Source: a virus. From it: 64,000 bases of DNA. This document shows positions 18,244-27,138 of this stretch, one piece after another. Made by a program: the position numbers and the translations under genes. Positions within the stretch are counted from its first letter, which is position 1; every line of letters begins with the position of its first letter. The DNA lies in IMG/VR virus record IMGVR_UViG_3300008448_000001, positions 1 to 64,000 of that record, one strand, 5' to 3'. The notes under the pieces were generated by a model, which worked only from the letters and a program-made list of their open reading frames with translations, searched no databases and was not told the origin of the DNA.

Positions 18244-20037
18244 ATGCAAGGACAAAACCGACTACGACCGCGTTCCAAGGCCGCCACAACGCGAAATCTT
18301 TTGCCTTCCGCTGACAACGGAGCCAATTCGCCGCGGAACAATCACTTCATCAACAAAAACGCCAAGAACATCCGGCTTATCCAGCCTGAGTGCTACAAGA
18401 AAGGAGGTCTGCTCTCAATTCGTATCTGGAACATGTTAAATCCAGAGAATCCGGTCGATTTGATGAACGGACGAACTTCGCAGTACGATACGGCGGGGCT
18501 GGAAGGTGTTTCGATTTCTGAACCGGTGTTTGTATGCAGCTACGCAGGCGTGAATCGTAAAACTGACCGCATCATCGGTCACGACGACAAGGATTGCAAC
18601 CCGGTCAGCTACATCATTGCGAGAAGCAAGCAGCACGTTGTCGAAGGCGTCGATTTTTGGGAGGAGCCGTACGTCAAGTTTTGCAAGGTCGCCAAAGACG
18701 CGCACCAAAGTGGACGATTTTCGCAAAACCGCAAGTGGGACCCGGATTGGAACTGTCTTTTGCCGGCCACAATGAACAAGGCTATTTCTCCTTGGAAGCA
18801 GCAGTACTTCATCGTCGGATCGGTCTACAACAACGGCCCGAATTTGGATTTAATACGCGAGTATTCCAGTTACGAGAAGAACGGTAAGCCTTTCGAGAAA
18901 GAGGTCCCGCGTGACGGTGTTCCCTTGGGCGACGCTGCGGAAGACCCGGTGCCACTGATAACGGTGTCGGCAAGCGCTGGGCGTAAGCTTCTGGAGTTGA
19001 TGGTTCGAACGAAAGAGAAGTTCCAAGGCGATCCAGACGTTGATCCTGCGGTGATGTACAAGTACGGCGACCCCTGCGGTAAATTTGATGCGGACACACG
19101 CACTGTCAAAGGAGGTGTTTTCTTCCATCTTTTCAATCCGGATACGTTTGTACCGGACAAGACGGATCCTGTGCACAAGCAACTGGCAGGCAACACGACT
19201 TATGTTTTTGCGGCCAAACAGCCAGACGCCAAAAGTTCGAAGCTGCAGAAGGGCGGCGAGCAGGTAACGCTTTACGAGGCCGCTGTAACCAACGGCATCG
19301 TGGGGCCAAACGGCTTGGTGCTGCGACCTGGTCTAAGCACGGAACAGGTCAACAACATCACGTCAAAACATCTTTTCTTTTGGAAGGACTCGGATCAGGA
19401 TCCGGCGGATTCATTTTTCTTGTTCGAGCCATCGATCGAAGAGCGTTGCATCTGGATTGCTAATGCGTTCAAATTTGTTCCGAACTTGGTAAAGCTTTGT
19501 TGGATGAGCAATCCCGAGTACCTGGCCTTTGACGCGGTCAAAGCTGTTTTGAACAATCGTACGCAGGTCGCTATTCCGGAGTACGATCCCGAGCTAGCGG
19601 AAGAAGACGTGCAGACTACGCCTGTTGCTCCACCGGCTAGTCGCAGCACAAGGCAGCCTAAACCGCAACCAGTTGCAGACGTTCCTTTCGAGGACTTTGA
19701 CGCGGTGGCAGAGGAGGATGTCTCGCAGGTTTCGGTGGAGGATCCAGCCGGATTGGACGCGGAGGACCTGATGGATTCTTTTGAAAACGAAGGTGAAATC
19801 GAAGCCGAAACCGATGATCTTGAAGTCGACGAGGGCGGAGAGATCATCGAACAGTTTCAGCACGTGGAAGCGTTTGAAGACGAGGTTTCTGCGGACTTCG
19901 ACGTTCAAACGGGTGACACCGAAGATGAAGCCGGTGCCAGCGAGGTCGATCCTTTCCAGGCCAGTGTTAACAAGAGCATGGCGGCAGCCAAGGCAATTTC
20001 GCGTTCTTCGTCGCGAGGTTCAAAGCCGAAGGCCTAG
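18244..20037 (+). CDS. Putative single-stranded-DNA-binding protein with acidic tail
   Basis: 597 residues from ATG 18244 behind GGAGTAAC; the frame is open to 18118 but that extension lies within tmk. Basic N-terminus (RLRPRSKAATTR), a beta-rich aromatic core at about 80-440, then a long Asp/Glu-rich disordered tail (about 460-570) closing with a Ser/Arg/Lys end. This layout and the position between tmk and the UvsX-like gene recall T4 gp32-like SSBs, but no OB-fold signature is certain by eye, and the protein is about twice gp32 length. The SSB call is inferred from architecture and context. Confidence 0.5.
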   Translation: MQGQNRLRPRSKAATTRNLLPSADNGANSPRNNHFINKNAKNIRLIQPECYKKGGLLSIRIWNMLNPENPVDLMNGRTSQYDTAGLEGVSISEPVFVCSYAGVNRKTDRIIGHDDKDCNPVSYIIARSKQHVVEGVDFWEEPYVKFCKVAKDAHQSGRFSQNRKWDPDWNCLLPATMNKAISPWKQQYFIVGSVYNNGPNLDLIREYSSYEKNGKPFEKEVPRDGVPLGDAAEDPVPLITVSASAGRKLLELMVRTKEKFQGDPDVDPAVMYKYGDPCGKFDADTRTVKGGVFFHLFNPDTFVPDKTDPVHKQLAGNTTYVFAAKQPDAKSSKLQKGGEQVTLYEAAVTNGIVGPNGLVLRPGLSTEQVNNITSKHLFFWKDSDQDPADSFFLFEPSIEERCIWIANAFKFVPNLVKLCWMSNPEYLAFDAVKAVLNNRTQVAIPEYDPELAEEDVQTTPVAPPASRSTRQPKPQPVADVPFEDFDAVAEEDVSQVSVEDPAGLDAEDLMDSFENEGEIEAETDDLEVDEGGEIIEQFQHVEAFEDEVSADFDVQTGDTEDEAGASEVDPFQASVNKSMAAAKAISRSSSRGSKPKA

Positions 20038-20061
20038 TTTATCAGTTTAGTTTTTTGCCTC

Positions 20062-20092
20062 GCGTAGCCGGTTAAGCCGGCTACGCTTCTTT
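20062..20092 (+). terminator. Hairpin terminator after the putative SSB gene
   Basis: GCGTAGCCGG (20062-20071), loop TTAAG, CCGGCTACGC (20077-20086), then TTCTTT. Perfect 10-bp stem with a short, interrupted T-tail; likely a partial terminator that lowers read-through into the recombinase gene. Confidence 0.7.
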
Positions 20093-20101
20093 GGAGCTGT
20101 T

Positions 20102-21649
20102 ATGTCCGATTACGATGAGTTCATTGACGACCCTTTGGCTGTGCCGCCGGACGAGCCGAAACCTGCGACAAGCGAACCGGAGGGAGAGATTGCGGCGGAA
20201 CCCGAGGTAATTGATAAGCCCGAAAAGGTGACGAGTACCTCCAAGTCGCAGGCTTCAAAAAAGCCGGATAAAGCTAAAAACGAAAAAAAGAAGGATGTTA
20301 AAAACGCAATTAACCGCAAGGTCGCGGAAGCGAAGCCACAGTCAACAGGTAAGCTTGCGGTTTTTCACGACGATCGAAATTTGACCAAAGCTGGAAAAGC
20401 GGTTTTGGCCGATAAATGGTCGGAAGAAAACCGTGGAAAATCTCGAAACGGCATGATGGCCGCTTTCACGGCTGCGGCGAAAGAGAAATTTGGTGCGACG
20501 AAGGTTTTCGGTAGCAAGCAAGAGCTGGAGCAGCTTTGCGTGGGTATTCCGACTCCGTCGTTGCCAATCGAGTACGTTATTGCAAACGACGTATTGCCGT
20601 TTGCCTTGATGATGCTCGCTGGAAGCTGGGGTTCGTGCAAAAGCTCACTGCTTTTTGAGTTCTTTCGTTGGGTCCACGAGTTGAATGGTCTTCCGTTTCA
20701 CCTTGACACGGAGGCCAAGTTCGACGGCGATTTTGCATGCCGCATTATGCGGCAAACGGAAGGTCCGTTGCCTTTCAATTCCAACCGATGCAATTCCACG
20801 GAGGAGTGGCAGTCCATGTTCACGCACTATGTTTCCGAGGTTAAACGATTGCTTCGAGGGACTAAAGAAGAGCCTGGTCCTGGTGCAACCATTCCTGTTG
20901 CTATTGGTTTGGATTCGCTTGCGGCAAGCTTGTCGGAGGAAATTCAAGACAAGGTGATGGAAGAAGGTTATGCGAATCGGGCACACCCGGTTGACGCGTT
21001 GAAAAATAAAAACTACCTGAATGCGATCATACCGAAGCTTGCCAATCATCCTTTCATGGTTTTCATTGTAAACCATTTGAAGACACGCAAGGACGATCGC
21101 GGTATCGAGCACGCGTACACGTTAGGTGGCGGGAACGTGAACTTCCGAGAATCCATCGAGCTCCACATGTCCGTGTGGCGAAGTAAGTTCAAAAACGCTC
21201 AGTTTGAGGGCATAGGCGTGCGTATAGCCTGTGCAAAAAATTCCTTCGGGCCAACGCATCGCGCCATCAAGACTCGTTTCTTGTGGTGGTACGATGAGGA
21301 CGAGGTTACTGGCGAACTTGTTCAGCGTGTGACCTGGGACTGGGATTGGGCTATATGCGATCTTCTGCAATCAGCGGAAGGCATCAATAAAAACCGGCTG
21401 AAGAAAGCTGACCTGGAGTTGAAGGTCAAATCTGCGGCGGCGGATATTGAGTGCTTGGCTAACATGCGAGCGTTAGGCATGGGTAAGGACGAGTATTTGT
21501 CTTGGCAGGAGGTGGGGCGAATGATCCACGAGAATGCAGAAGTTTCGCAGCGAATACGTGAAGCTTTGGGCATTAAAATACGGCCAAAGCTTGTGGACGG
21601 AATATCGTTGCAGGACATTCAGGCAAAATACAGAAAGGCGGCTGAATAA
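20102..21649 (+). CDS. uvsX: UvsX/RecA-like recombinase
   Basis: 515 residues. The first 110 are low-complexity, Lys/Glu/Pro-rich and probably disordered. The RecA core starts near 150: variant Walker A AGSWGSCKSS (K about 180), Walker B VAIGLDSLA, then NHLKTRKDD and a Gly-rich loop (LGGGNVNFRES) matching DNA-binding loop L2, and IACAKNSFGPTHR equivalent to the RecA KNK strand. T4 UvsX also lacks the Gly before the P-loop Lys, supporting UvsX rather than bacterial RecA. It carries out strand exchange for recombination-dependent replication. Confidence 0.83.
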   Translation: MSDYDEFIDDPLAVPPDEPKPATSEPEGEIAAEPEVIDKPEKVTSTSKSQASKKPDKAKNEKKKDVKNAINRKVAEAKPQSTGKLAVFHDDRNLTKAGKAVLADKWSEENRGKSRNGMMAAFTAAAKEKFGATKVFGSKQELEQLCVGIPTPSLPIEYVIANDVLPFALMMLAGSWGSCKSSLLFEFFRWVHELNGLPFHLDTEAKFDGDFACRIMRQTEGPLPFNSNRCNSTEEWQSMFTHYVSEVKRLLRGTKEEPGPGATIPVAIGLDSLAASLSEEIQDKVMEEGYANRAHPVDALKNKNYLNAIIPKLANHPFMVFIVNHLKTRKDDRGIEHAYTLGGGNVNFRESIELHMSVWRSKFKNAQFEGIGVRIACAKNSFGPTHRAIKTRFLWWYDEDEVTGELVQRVTWDWDWAICDLLQSAEGINKNRLKKADLELKVKSAAADIECLANMRALGMGKDEYLSWQEVGRMIHENAEVSQRIREALGIKIRPKLVDGISLQDIQAKYRKAAE

Positions 21650-22188
21650 TGACCGACAGGCCCCAGCATCCGAATAATCCTTTGCTGTCGAAATTCCAGG
21701 CCATGGACGCTGGCGATGTTACGAAAGCAGCTTGGGAGCACAGTAGAATAATGCACATTGTGCAGGTCATGGGTTACAAGACTTTGATTGCGGACTTGAA
21801 GCGTGTCTCGCAAGGAAGCTCGTTTACCTTGGGTGACTTCCACCAGGTGTGCGATGATTTTCCGGTATATCTTTTCGCGGAGACGTTGAAAGGTAGCCCG
21901 CCTATTCACCGGGATAACCGCTCGGTGCATCCGATGTGGTTTAAGTCTTTTACGTCTGTTCCTTTTGTTAAGGCTTACATTGAAAGAAGCAAGACGTTTC
22001 CGGCAGGTCGGCCCGTTGGTATGCTCTTTCCTCGGAAAGGTTTCCAACAGGGTATGATCATTCACGACGGCGATCCCGAGAGATTCGTGCCTCCGGGCTC
22101 AAGCTGTCACCTTTACAGGGGCGACGGCGGGACTACTATGATAGTTCAGCCCTTCACTGGCTTTTTGAACCATTTGAAAACGTTTTAG
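21649..22188 (+). CDS. Hypothetical protein
   Basis: 179 residues, coupled to the recombinase by TAATG. A helical N-terminal half and a beta-rich C-terminal half with Gly/Pro turns (VPPGSSCHLYRGDGGTTMIV). No recognised motif. A recombination accessory role is only suggested by position. Confidence 0.72.
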   Translation: MTDRPQHPNNPLLSKFQAMDAGDVTKAAWEHSRIMHIVQVMGYKTLIADLKRVSQGSSFTLGDFHQVCDDFPVYLFAETLKGSPPIHRDNRSVHPMWFKSFTSVPFVKAYIERSKTFPAGRPVGMLFPRKGFQQGMIIHDGDPERFVPPGSSCHLYRGDGGTTMIVQPFTGFLNHLKTF

Positions 22189-22197
22189 GAGTAGGTT

Positions 22198-22983
22198 ATG
22201 ACTTTGAATCTGTCGAAGAAAAGGCAGGCTGTTTTCAACTCAATGTCTGCAACCACGCAGGACATTGCGAAGAAGATCGGCGAAAAAGTGCTGGCAGCGG
22301 GAAAGGTTGGTGTCTTGCTTTATTATGACATAGGGCAGGCCATTGACCTTCTTTACAAGTCGGAAGACTTGGCTGACGCAGAAAAACGCAGCGAGATGCA
22401 AAAGTTGGCAGCTTTCCTGGGTAAGGACGGGTTTAGCCTGACGCAGCTTACGGACTACCGTAACGTAGCGGTAACGTTTCCGCGTGAGTATTTGTTGCAA
22501 CAAGTCGCTGAACCATTGGCCGACGGAAAATACTTGACTTTCGCGCATTTTCGCGAGCTTCAAAAGCTTTCGAGTGAAAGTCGGCGAGAGTCATTGCTGG
22601 TCAAGATACGGAAGAACTCGTTATCGGCAAAAGAACTTTCCGTTGAAATTTCCAGCAAGAAAGAGGCGGACGTCAAGCGGAACGGAGGAAGGAAGCCGGG
22701 GATTCCGAAATCTCCAAACGCCATGTTGCAGAAGCTCATCAACAGCACGCAACAAACAGGAAACTATCTGCACGAGATGCTTGATCCGTTTTCGACGGCT
22801 GTTGCGGAGATTGAGTCGGACGCGTTTGACCCGGCTTTCGTGCAAAATCTTGACGTTGCCATTCTTAAGCTTGAGGAGACCGAGAAGGCTTTGGGCTCGG
22901 CGAGAGAGAAGCTTAAGACGGCTCGATCAAAGTCGGAGGCGGCATCAAAACCGGTAGCGACAGCCGCTAAGAAGTCTTCGTAA
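22198..22983 (+). CDS. Hypothetical helical protein with basic tail
   Basis: 261 residues; AGGAGTAGGTT precedes ATG. The central helical part (about 75-160) has a pattern LTFAHFRELQKL and SLSAKELSVEIS reminiscent of the helical DNA-binding regions of ParB-like and DUF1016-like proteins, but the match is weak. The last 60 residues are Ala/Lys/Ser-rich and look disordered. A DNA-binding role is possible. Confidence 0.7.
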   Translation: MTLNLSKKRQAVFNSMSATTQDIAKKIGEKVLAAGKVGVLLYYDIGQAIDLLYKSEDLADAEKRSEMQKLAAFLGKDGFSLTQLTDYRNVAVTFPREYLLQQVAEPLADGKYLTFAHFRELQKLSSESRRESLLVKIRKNSLSAKELSVEISSKKEADVKRNGGRKPGIPKSPNAMLQKLINSTQQTGNYLHEMLDPFSTAVAEIESDAFDPAFVQNLDVAILKLEETEKALGSAREKLKTARSKSEAASKPVATAAKKSS

Positions 22984-22987
22984 CGTA

Positions 22988-23806
22988 ATGTTTACGGTGT
23001 GTGTGTTGCTTTATGGCGACTACCCTGAACTGGCTAAGCGCGTGCTAGGGTCTATCTCTAGCACGCATTTAGTCGGAGAAGTTCGTCTTGGGCTTAACGC
23101 AGTGTCCGAGGCGACATTTTCTTTTGCGCAAGAGTGGGCAGCTGAAAAGTCCGCTTCGGTTCCGGTGAAAACATATCGCCCGAGCGGCAACAAAAACGTT
23201 GGCAAGTATCCGTTGATGAGTCGCATGTTTGTTGGCTTGCGTACTTCTCATGTTATGTGGTTCGACGACGACAGCTTTTTAGTTAACGCCGTCCCGGAGT
23301 GGTGGCAAACCGTACTTAGCCACGCTGCTTTATTCGATGTTTACGGAAGTCTGCATCGAATAAAGCAGCGAGGTAACCAGTACTTGGCTATTCCGCAACA
23401 ATCTTGGTTTGGCGGTAAGCCCGTTTCTCCTCGTCACGTATACGACTTTGCCACGGGGGGATGGTGGGTGGGTAATGTTGGTTTTCTGCGTAAGTGGGGC
23501 TACCCTTTTCCGCAGCTGCAACACAACGGAGGTGATTCCGTTCTGGGCGAGTTGGTGCGGCAACAGGGTGCCAAGCTAGGGCACGCCAGCACTTCAGTTG
23601 CAGTTTGCTACTGCGAGGCTTGTGCCAAAGTCTCACAGGCGATCCGATCGCGGCCTATTGGTGGCGTTAACATCAACGTGGGCGGTCGAGCAGGTAGACG
23701 CGGTATAGGCGTTTCCGAGGAGAACTACGTTTTCTCGGACGGCAACCCGTTTCCGTCTTTATTGCATCATTCTTTTGACGTGGAAGTGCTGAATTATGGA
23801 GTTTGA
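22988..23806 (+). CDS. Glycosyltransferase, GT-A (GT2-like) fold
   Basis: 272 residues. N-terminal nucleotide-binding strand MFTVCVLLYGDYPEL, a metal-binding DxD-type motif in MWFDDDSF at about 90-97, and acceptor-side segment GGWWVGNVGFLRKWGYPFP followed by NGGDSVLGE, all matching GT2-like phage glycosyltransferases. It probably transfers a sugar from a nucleotide sugar to DNA, protein or a host glycan. Its place inside the replication block, away from the other glycosyltransferases at 32-35 kb, leaves DNA modification open. It overlaps the next gene by 11 bp. Confidence 0.82.
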   Translation: MFTVCVLLYGDYPELAKRVLGSISSTHLVGEVRLGLNAVSEATFSFAQEWAAEKSASVPVKTYRPSGNKNVGKYPLMSRMFVGLRTSHVMWFDDDSFLVNAVPEWWQTVLSHAALFDVYGSLHRIKQRGNQYLAIPQQSWFGGKPVSPRHVYDFATGGWWVGNVGFLRKWGYPFPQLQHNGGDSVLGELVRQQGAKLGHASTSVAVCYCEACAKVSQAIRSRPIGGVNINVGGRAGRRGIGVSEENYVFSDGNPFPSLLHHSFDVEVLNYGV

Positions 23807-24353
23807 TATTGAACAAATGAGACCGGAAGACGGCTTTCATTCGCAGGTTGTTGACGGTGAGCTTATTTTTGATTTAACGTACAAAGGCGAAAAAGTTTTT
23901 AGCGAGGTTTTTTCCGACGAAGACTGTTTCAAAGACGCTGGGGACTTCGCGGCATCGCGGCTCGATCGAGTGCGGTTATTGTTGCAGTCGTTCGCGGATT
24001 TTTTCAACGCTGGAGGATCGCTATCCGAGCTTAAAGACTTCAGTCGTGCGACAGCGCAGGCTGTAATTGCGAGGCAAATATGCGATAACCCGGAGTCTCC
24101 CGTTTTGAACTACGGGAAGTATGTTAACGTCGATACGCTGAAGAGCGATCACGTGATGCACACATTTTTAAACGTGGAAACGAACCGCGAAGTGGCTTGG
24201 GAACGGTTTTATTTTATTGACCTGGACGCTCAAATTTTCGAGGACGGAGAGAACCATGTCCGACTTGCCCCCGGTACCTTCGATGTCCATCCCGACAATT
24301 CTTGCGAAGCGGGACAAACTGACAGCGGCCCTGACCTCCTTCTTGGGGAATGA
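23796..24353 (+). CDS. Hypothetical acidic protein
   Basis: 185 residues from ATG inside the glycosyltransferase end. Acidic, mixed alpha/beta, no recognised motif. Its last 98 bases overlap the next gene in another frame, unusually long for this genome; the final 30 residues (APGTFDVHPDNSCEAGQTD) are low-complexity and may be under weak constraint. Confidence 0.65.
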   Translation: MEFDIEQMRPEDGFHSQVVDGELIFDLTYKGEKVFSEVFSDEDCFKDAGDFAASRLDRVRLLLQSFADFFNAGGSLSELKDFSRATAQAVIARQICDNPESPVLNYGKYVNVDTLKSDHVMHTFLNVETNREVAWERFYFIDLDAQIFEDGENHVRLAPGTFDVHPDNSCEAGQTDSGPDLLLGE

Positions 24354-25167
24354 ACTGACGCAGGGTACGTATGACGCCTTTTCGGATAAGCTGTTGGAAG
24401 CTTTGCCCGAGGGTATGCCTTCAAGTTCAGTGCGTAACAGCATAAAAAGCCTCACGGGAAAAGTCCTAACGGACAGCTTGCTGCTGGAACTGTGCTGGCG
24501 AATAGCTGCTAACGTTGACACGTTGTGGGTCGGTAAACCGGTTATCGACTGGACATTCCAGTCGAAATTCGAATGGATCCCGGCTTGCATCGAAGAAATC
24601 CACGTTGTAAAGCAAGATGGCAATTTAAAGCACCGCCTTGTGTTCCAGTCGCTAGCGGGTTCCATTGTTCCGTACAAGCTGGTTCAAAATTGGTCGTTCG
24701 AAAAAACAACCTACTTGGCTGTTTTCAAGGACAGTCGAGGTCTAGGTTTTGGCTTTAACCGGTCTAAGATCAACAAGCGAGGAGAGAACACTGCCAAGCG
24801 TCTTTTCTGGGACTACAGGCAGTGTGTAGGTTTGAGGTGCTTTTTACTACTGGACCCGGTTAAGTCTAAGGCCAGGAATGAACCTGTTGCCACGGAAATC
24901 GGGCACAATTCGGCGACAATGTCCTACAACAAAGGGCTTATAAAAAAGCGAGACAGGAGTATCACCCCTTGCTTTTATCGCCTATCGGACGATATAGAAT
25001 GCCACAACTGTCCGTACGGTTCGGACAGATGTGAAATGGCAACGCACCCTAGAACGTATACCGTATCGGTTTGCAAACAGTGCACAGTGCGTAGTTATCA
25101 CGATTCCGGAGATAGACTTCACCCTGACGTTTGTGTAAACTGTGCGTCTTACAGGAGAAGACAATAA
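24256..25167 (+). CDS. Zinc-finger protein of unknown function
   Basis: 303 residues from ATG 24256 (Shine-Dalgarno AGGACGGAGA; the frame is open to 24217). The body is alpha/beta. The C-terminal 70 residues carry a Cys cluster: ECHNCPYGSDRC, then VCKQC and VCVNC, with a His between, consistent with one or two zinc-binding knuckles. Position suggests a DNA transaction role. It overlaps the preceding gene by 98 bp. Confidence 0.75.
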   Translation: MSDLPPVPSMSIPTILAKRDKLTAALTSFLGNELTQGTYDAFSDKLLEALPEGMPSSSVRNSIKSLTGKVLTDSLLLELCWRIAANVDTLWVGKPVIDWTFQSKFEWIPACIEEIHVVKQDGNLKHRLVFQSLAGSIVPYKLVQNWSFEKTTYLAVFKDSRGLGFGFNRSKINKRGENTAKRLFWDYRQCVGLRCFLLLDPVKSKARNEPVATEIGHNSATMSYNKGLIKKRDRSITPCFYRLSDDIECHNCPYGSDRCEMATHPRTYTVSVCKQCTVRSYHDSGDRLHPDVCVNCASYRRRQ

Positions 25168-25169
25168 CA

Positions 25170-25676
25170 ATGCAAGCTAGAATGTCCAAGGGCGACGACC
25201 GCCTTTACAACCCAGGAAGAGACGTTGCCCACAATTTTAAAGAGGTTATGGAGTCGGTTGCGGCCAGGCTCGAAGACTCTGCATGTTGGAAGGAGCTCCG
25301 GGAGGTCTTGGCTCGCGAGAAGGTAACGGACAATGACTTGGGTGAGGCATGTGCGGCTTACTGTCGTTACTTGGTAACGTCCGCCAACTCACCAAAGGTT
25401 CCCATGGCGGAGGCGATCGAACTTGCTGGCTTTTTCAAAACAAAGCCGGCGGCACAGGTTGCAGTCATGGCGATGATCGGTACCGTGTACGCGGGCATTC
25501 AGCACGTCGGAATTCGGGAAGCAACGCTTGGAGGCGTTGGGCCTTTGCAAGACGCGAAGTCTTTGGTTCGCGAGGCGGAGTCGCTAACGCGTTACATGCG
25601 TTATCCTCGTTGGTTTCGAAAAGCGTACCGGTTTTGCGTTAAGCTAAAAACGGCTTTAGCCGCTTCTTCCTCTTAG
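25170..25676 (+). CDS. Hypothetical helical protein
   Basis: 168 residues; ATG 25170 lies 9 bases after AGGAGAAG, so the upstream open frame from 25131 is not used. Almost entirely helical, with a weakly hydrophobic central stretch (AAQVAVMAMIGTVYAGIQ) and a basic C-terminal segment. Not recognised. Confidence 0.72.
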   Translation: MQARMSKGDDRLYNPGRDVAHNFKEVMESVAARLEDSACWKELREVLAREKVTDNDLGEACAAYCRYLVTSANSPKVPMAEAIELAGFFKTKPAAQVAVMAMIGTVYAGIQHVGIREATLGGVGPLQDAKSLVREAESLTRYMRYPRWFRKAYRFCVKLKTALAASSS

Positions 25677-25690
25677 GTGAACGCTGGCTC

Positions 25691-26671
25691 ATGATAGTAA
25701 ACGAATGGAGTCCAAGGTTTAAGAAACAATACGGAGGTCGTTTCCCGCGATCCTACCTTTGTTTCGACACCGAGTTTACTGGTAACAGCCAGCAGAGTGA
25801 CCTCGTAATGGAGATCGGCCACGTTATAGTCGAAGATAACGTGGTCGTGGACCACGGAAGCTTTGTGCTTAACTGGTACGCAGCCAAGATAGACGCGGGA
25901 TGGTTGGATTATAAGCTTGGCAGTCTACGAAGTGTTATCGGCGAAAGTTGGCGATTAAATCCGGCTTTCGTCAAATCAAAAGGGCACGATCCGCTTAACG
26001 TACTTCGTTTCTATCATGAATTGTTTGACGCTTGGAAGAAAAGAGATTTGCCGTTCGTCGCTCAAAATGGAGTTTGGGCGGACGAGAAAATGATCCGCAG
26101 TAATTTTAATCGTTTCCTAAACAGGAATTTTGAGCTGCCTTCTTCCGGTTACTTTGACACGGGCGTGCTATTCAAGGCAAATCGTGTCTTTGAGCCGGAC
26201 AGTCCCTTTAAGGCGTACAAGAACATCGTTTTCCCGGTCGCAGGTGAGTCGCTCCGAGATTACTTTATACGCATAGCTGGCGTCAAGATTTCGGGTTTGA
26301 AGTGGAACATGTCCGCTATACTTGCTTTCTACGGACTCACGGAAAAACACGCTATTGACGTCGGGCAGCTCCACGGTGCGGCATTTGACGCGATGTGCGT
26401 GCACCACATCATGCAGCACTACCGGTCATTGGTGGTGGAAGAAACTGCCAACGAGACGGTAAGCGTCGATACGTCTAAAAGCGATACGCCTGTGGATCCC
26501 TTTTCGGCGAAAGGGTTGGGGGAGCTTGTCGAAAGGGAAATAGCCGAAATTGAGGTTGACTTGCAAGCTAAAAAGGTTGAAAGTTTATCACCGCTGCCGA
26601 CAATAAGCAGACCTGCTAGAAACACACCCGCCGTATCGCCTTCCCAGCGAAGAAAGCAAAGGCCAGTTTGA
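25691..26671 (+). CDS. DEDDh 3'-5' exonuclease (RNase T/DnaQ superfamily)
   Basis: 326 residues. Exo I motif CFDTEFTG with D/E at about 26 and 28, Exo II around FVAQNGVWADEKMI, and Exo III HGAAFDAMCVHHIM giving the DEDDh His and Asp. The C-terminal 80 residues are linker-like (Ser/Thr/Pro). Probably processes single-stranded ends in replication or recombination, separate from the polymerase's own proofreading domain. Next gene starts on its stop (TGATG). Confidence 0.87.
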   Translation: MIVNEWSPRFKKQYGGRFPRSYLCFDTEFTGNSQQSDLVMEIGHVIVEDNVVVDHGSFVLNWYAAKIDAGWLDYKLGSLRSVIGESWRLNPAFVKSKGHDPLNVLRFYHELFDAWKKRDLPFVAQNGVWADEKMIRSNFNRFLNRNFELPSSGYFDTGVLFKANRVFEPDSPFKAYKNIVFPVAGESLRDYFIRIAGVKISGLKWNMSAILAFYGLTEKHAIDVGQLHGAAFDAMCVHHIMQHYRSLVVEETANETVSVDTSKSDTPVDPFSAKGLGELVEREIAEIEVDLQAKKVESLSPLPTISRPARNTPAVSPSQRRKQRPV

Positions 26672-27138
26672 TGTCTGAAGAGTATCAGTTTTATGTGCCA
26701 CAGGACAAGCTTGCGGACTACAGGGTTAAACACGCCCCGGCAGCTTGTCCTATTCTCGGCATGACCGGTGAAAAATTCCATCCAGTGGTCGACCACGATC
26801 ACAAGTCCGGCAGAATACGTGGCGTGATTTCGCTGGAGGTTAACGCTTTGATAGGCAAGGCGGAGAACTTCTATCGAAGCCGATGCGTGAACACTTCGGT
26901 TTCGTTGCCAGACGCTTTACGGCTTATTGCGGATTACTTGGAATCGTCGCAGGGCCCGTACCACCCTGTCGGCATTAGGCAGGTCGCCAAGCGTTTCGGG
27001 CGTTTGCCCAAGAAAGACCAAATTGATACCCTTCTTTCGATGGGGGTCGCCACAAGCCAAATTGAGGCTTGCAAGAGCGCGGCTAAAAGACAGGCTTTGT
27101 GGCGTAAATCGGTAGTTGCCGGAAGGGGCGTAAGCTGA
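26671..27138 (+). CDS. Endonuclease VII-like recombination nuclease
   Basis: 155 residues; ATG shares a base with the previous TGA. The catalytic signature VVDHDHKSGRIRG at about 36-48 followed by VNALIGKAENF is that of phage endonuclease VII (His-Me finger, Holliday-junction resolvase). The zinc-binding Cys pairs of T4 endoVII are not kept: only one Cys remains before the motif and LEVNAL replaces the CRRCN-type segment. Similar zinc-less variants occur in other phages. It should cleave branched DNA before packaging. Confidence 0.85.
   Translation: MSEEYQFYVPQDKLADYRVKHAPAACPILGMTGEKFHPVVDHDHKSGRIRGVISLEVNALIGKAENFYRSRCVNTSVSLPDALRLIADYLESSQGPYHPVGIRQVAKRFGRLPKKDQIDTLLSMGVATSQIEACKSAAKRQALWRKSVVAGRGVS

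Noticed and set aside
23796-25167. Programmed frameshift between the acidic gene and the zinc-finger gene
   Set aside because: The downstream gene has its own ribosome site AGGACGGAGA and ATG; no clear slippery heptamer plus structure was seen in the overlap.
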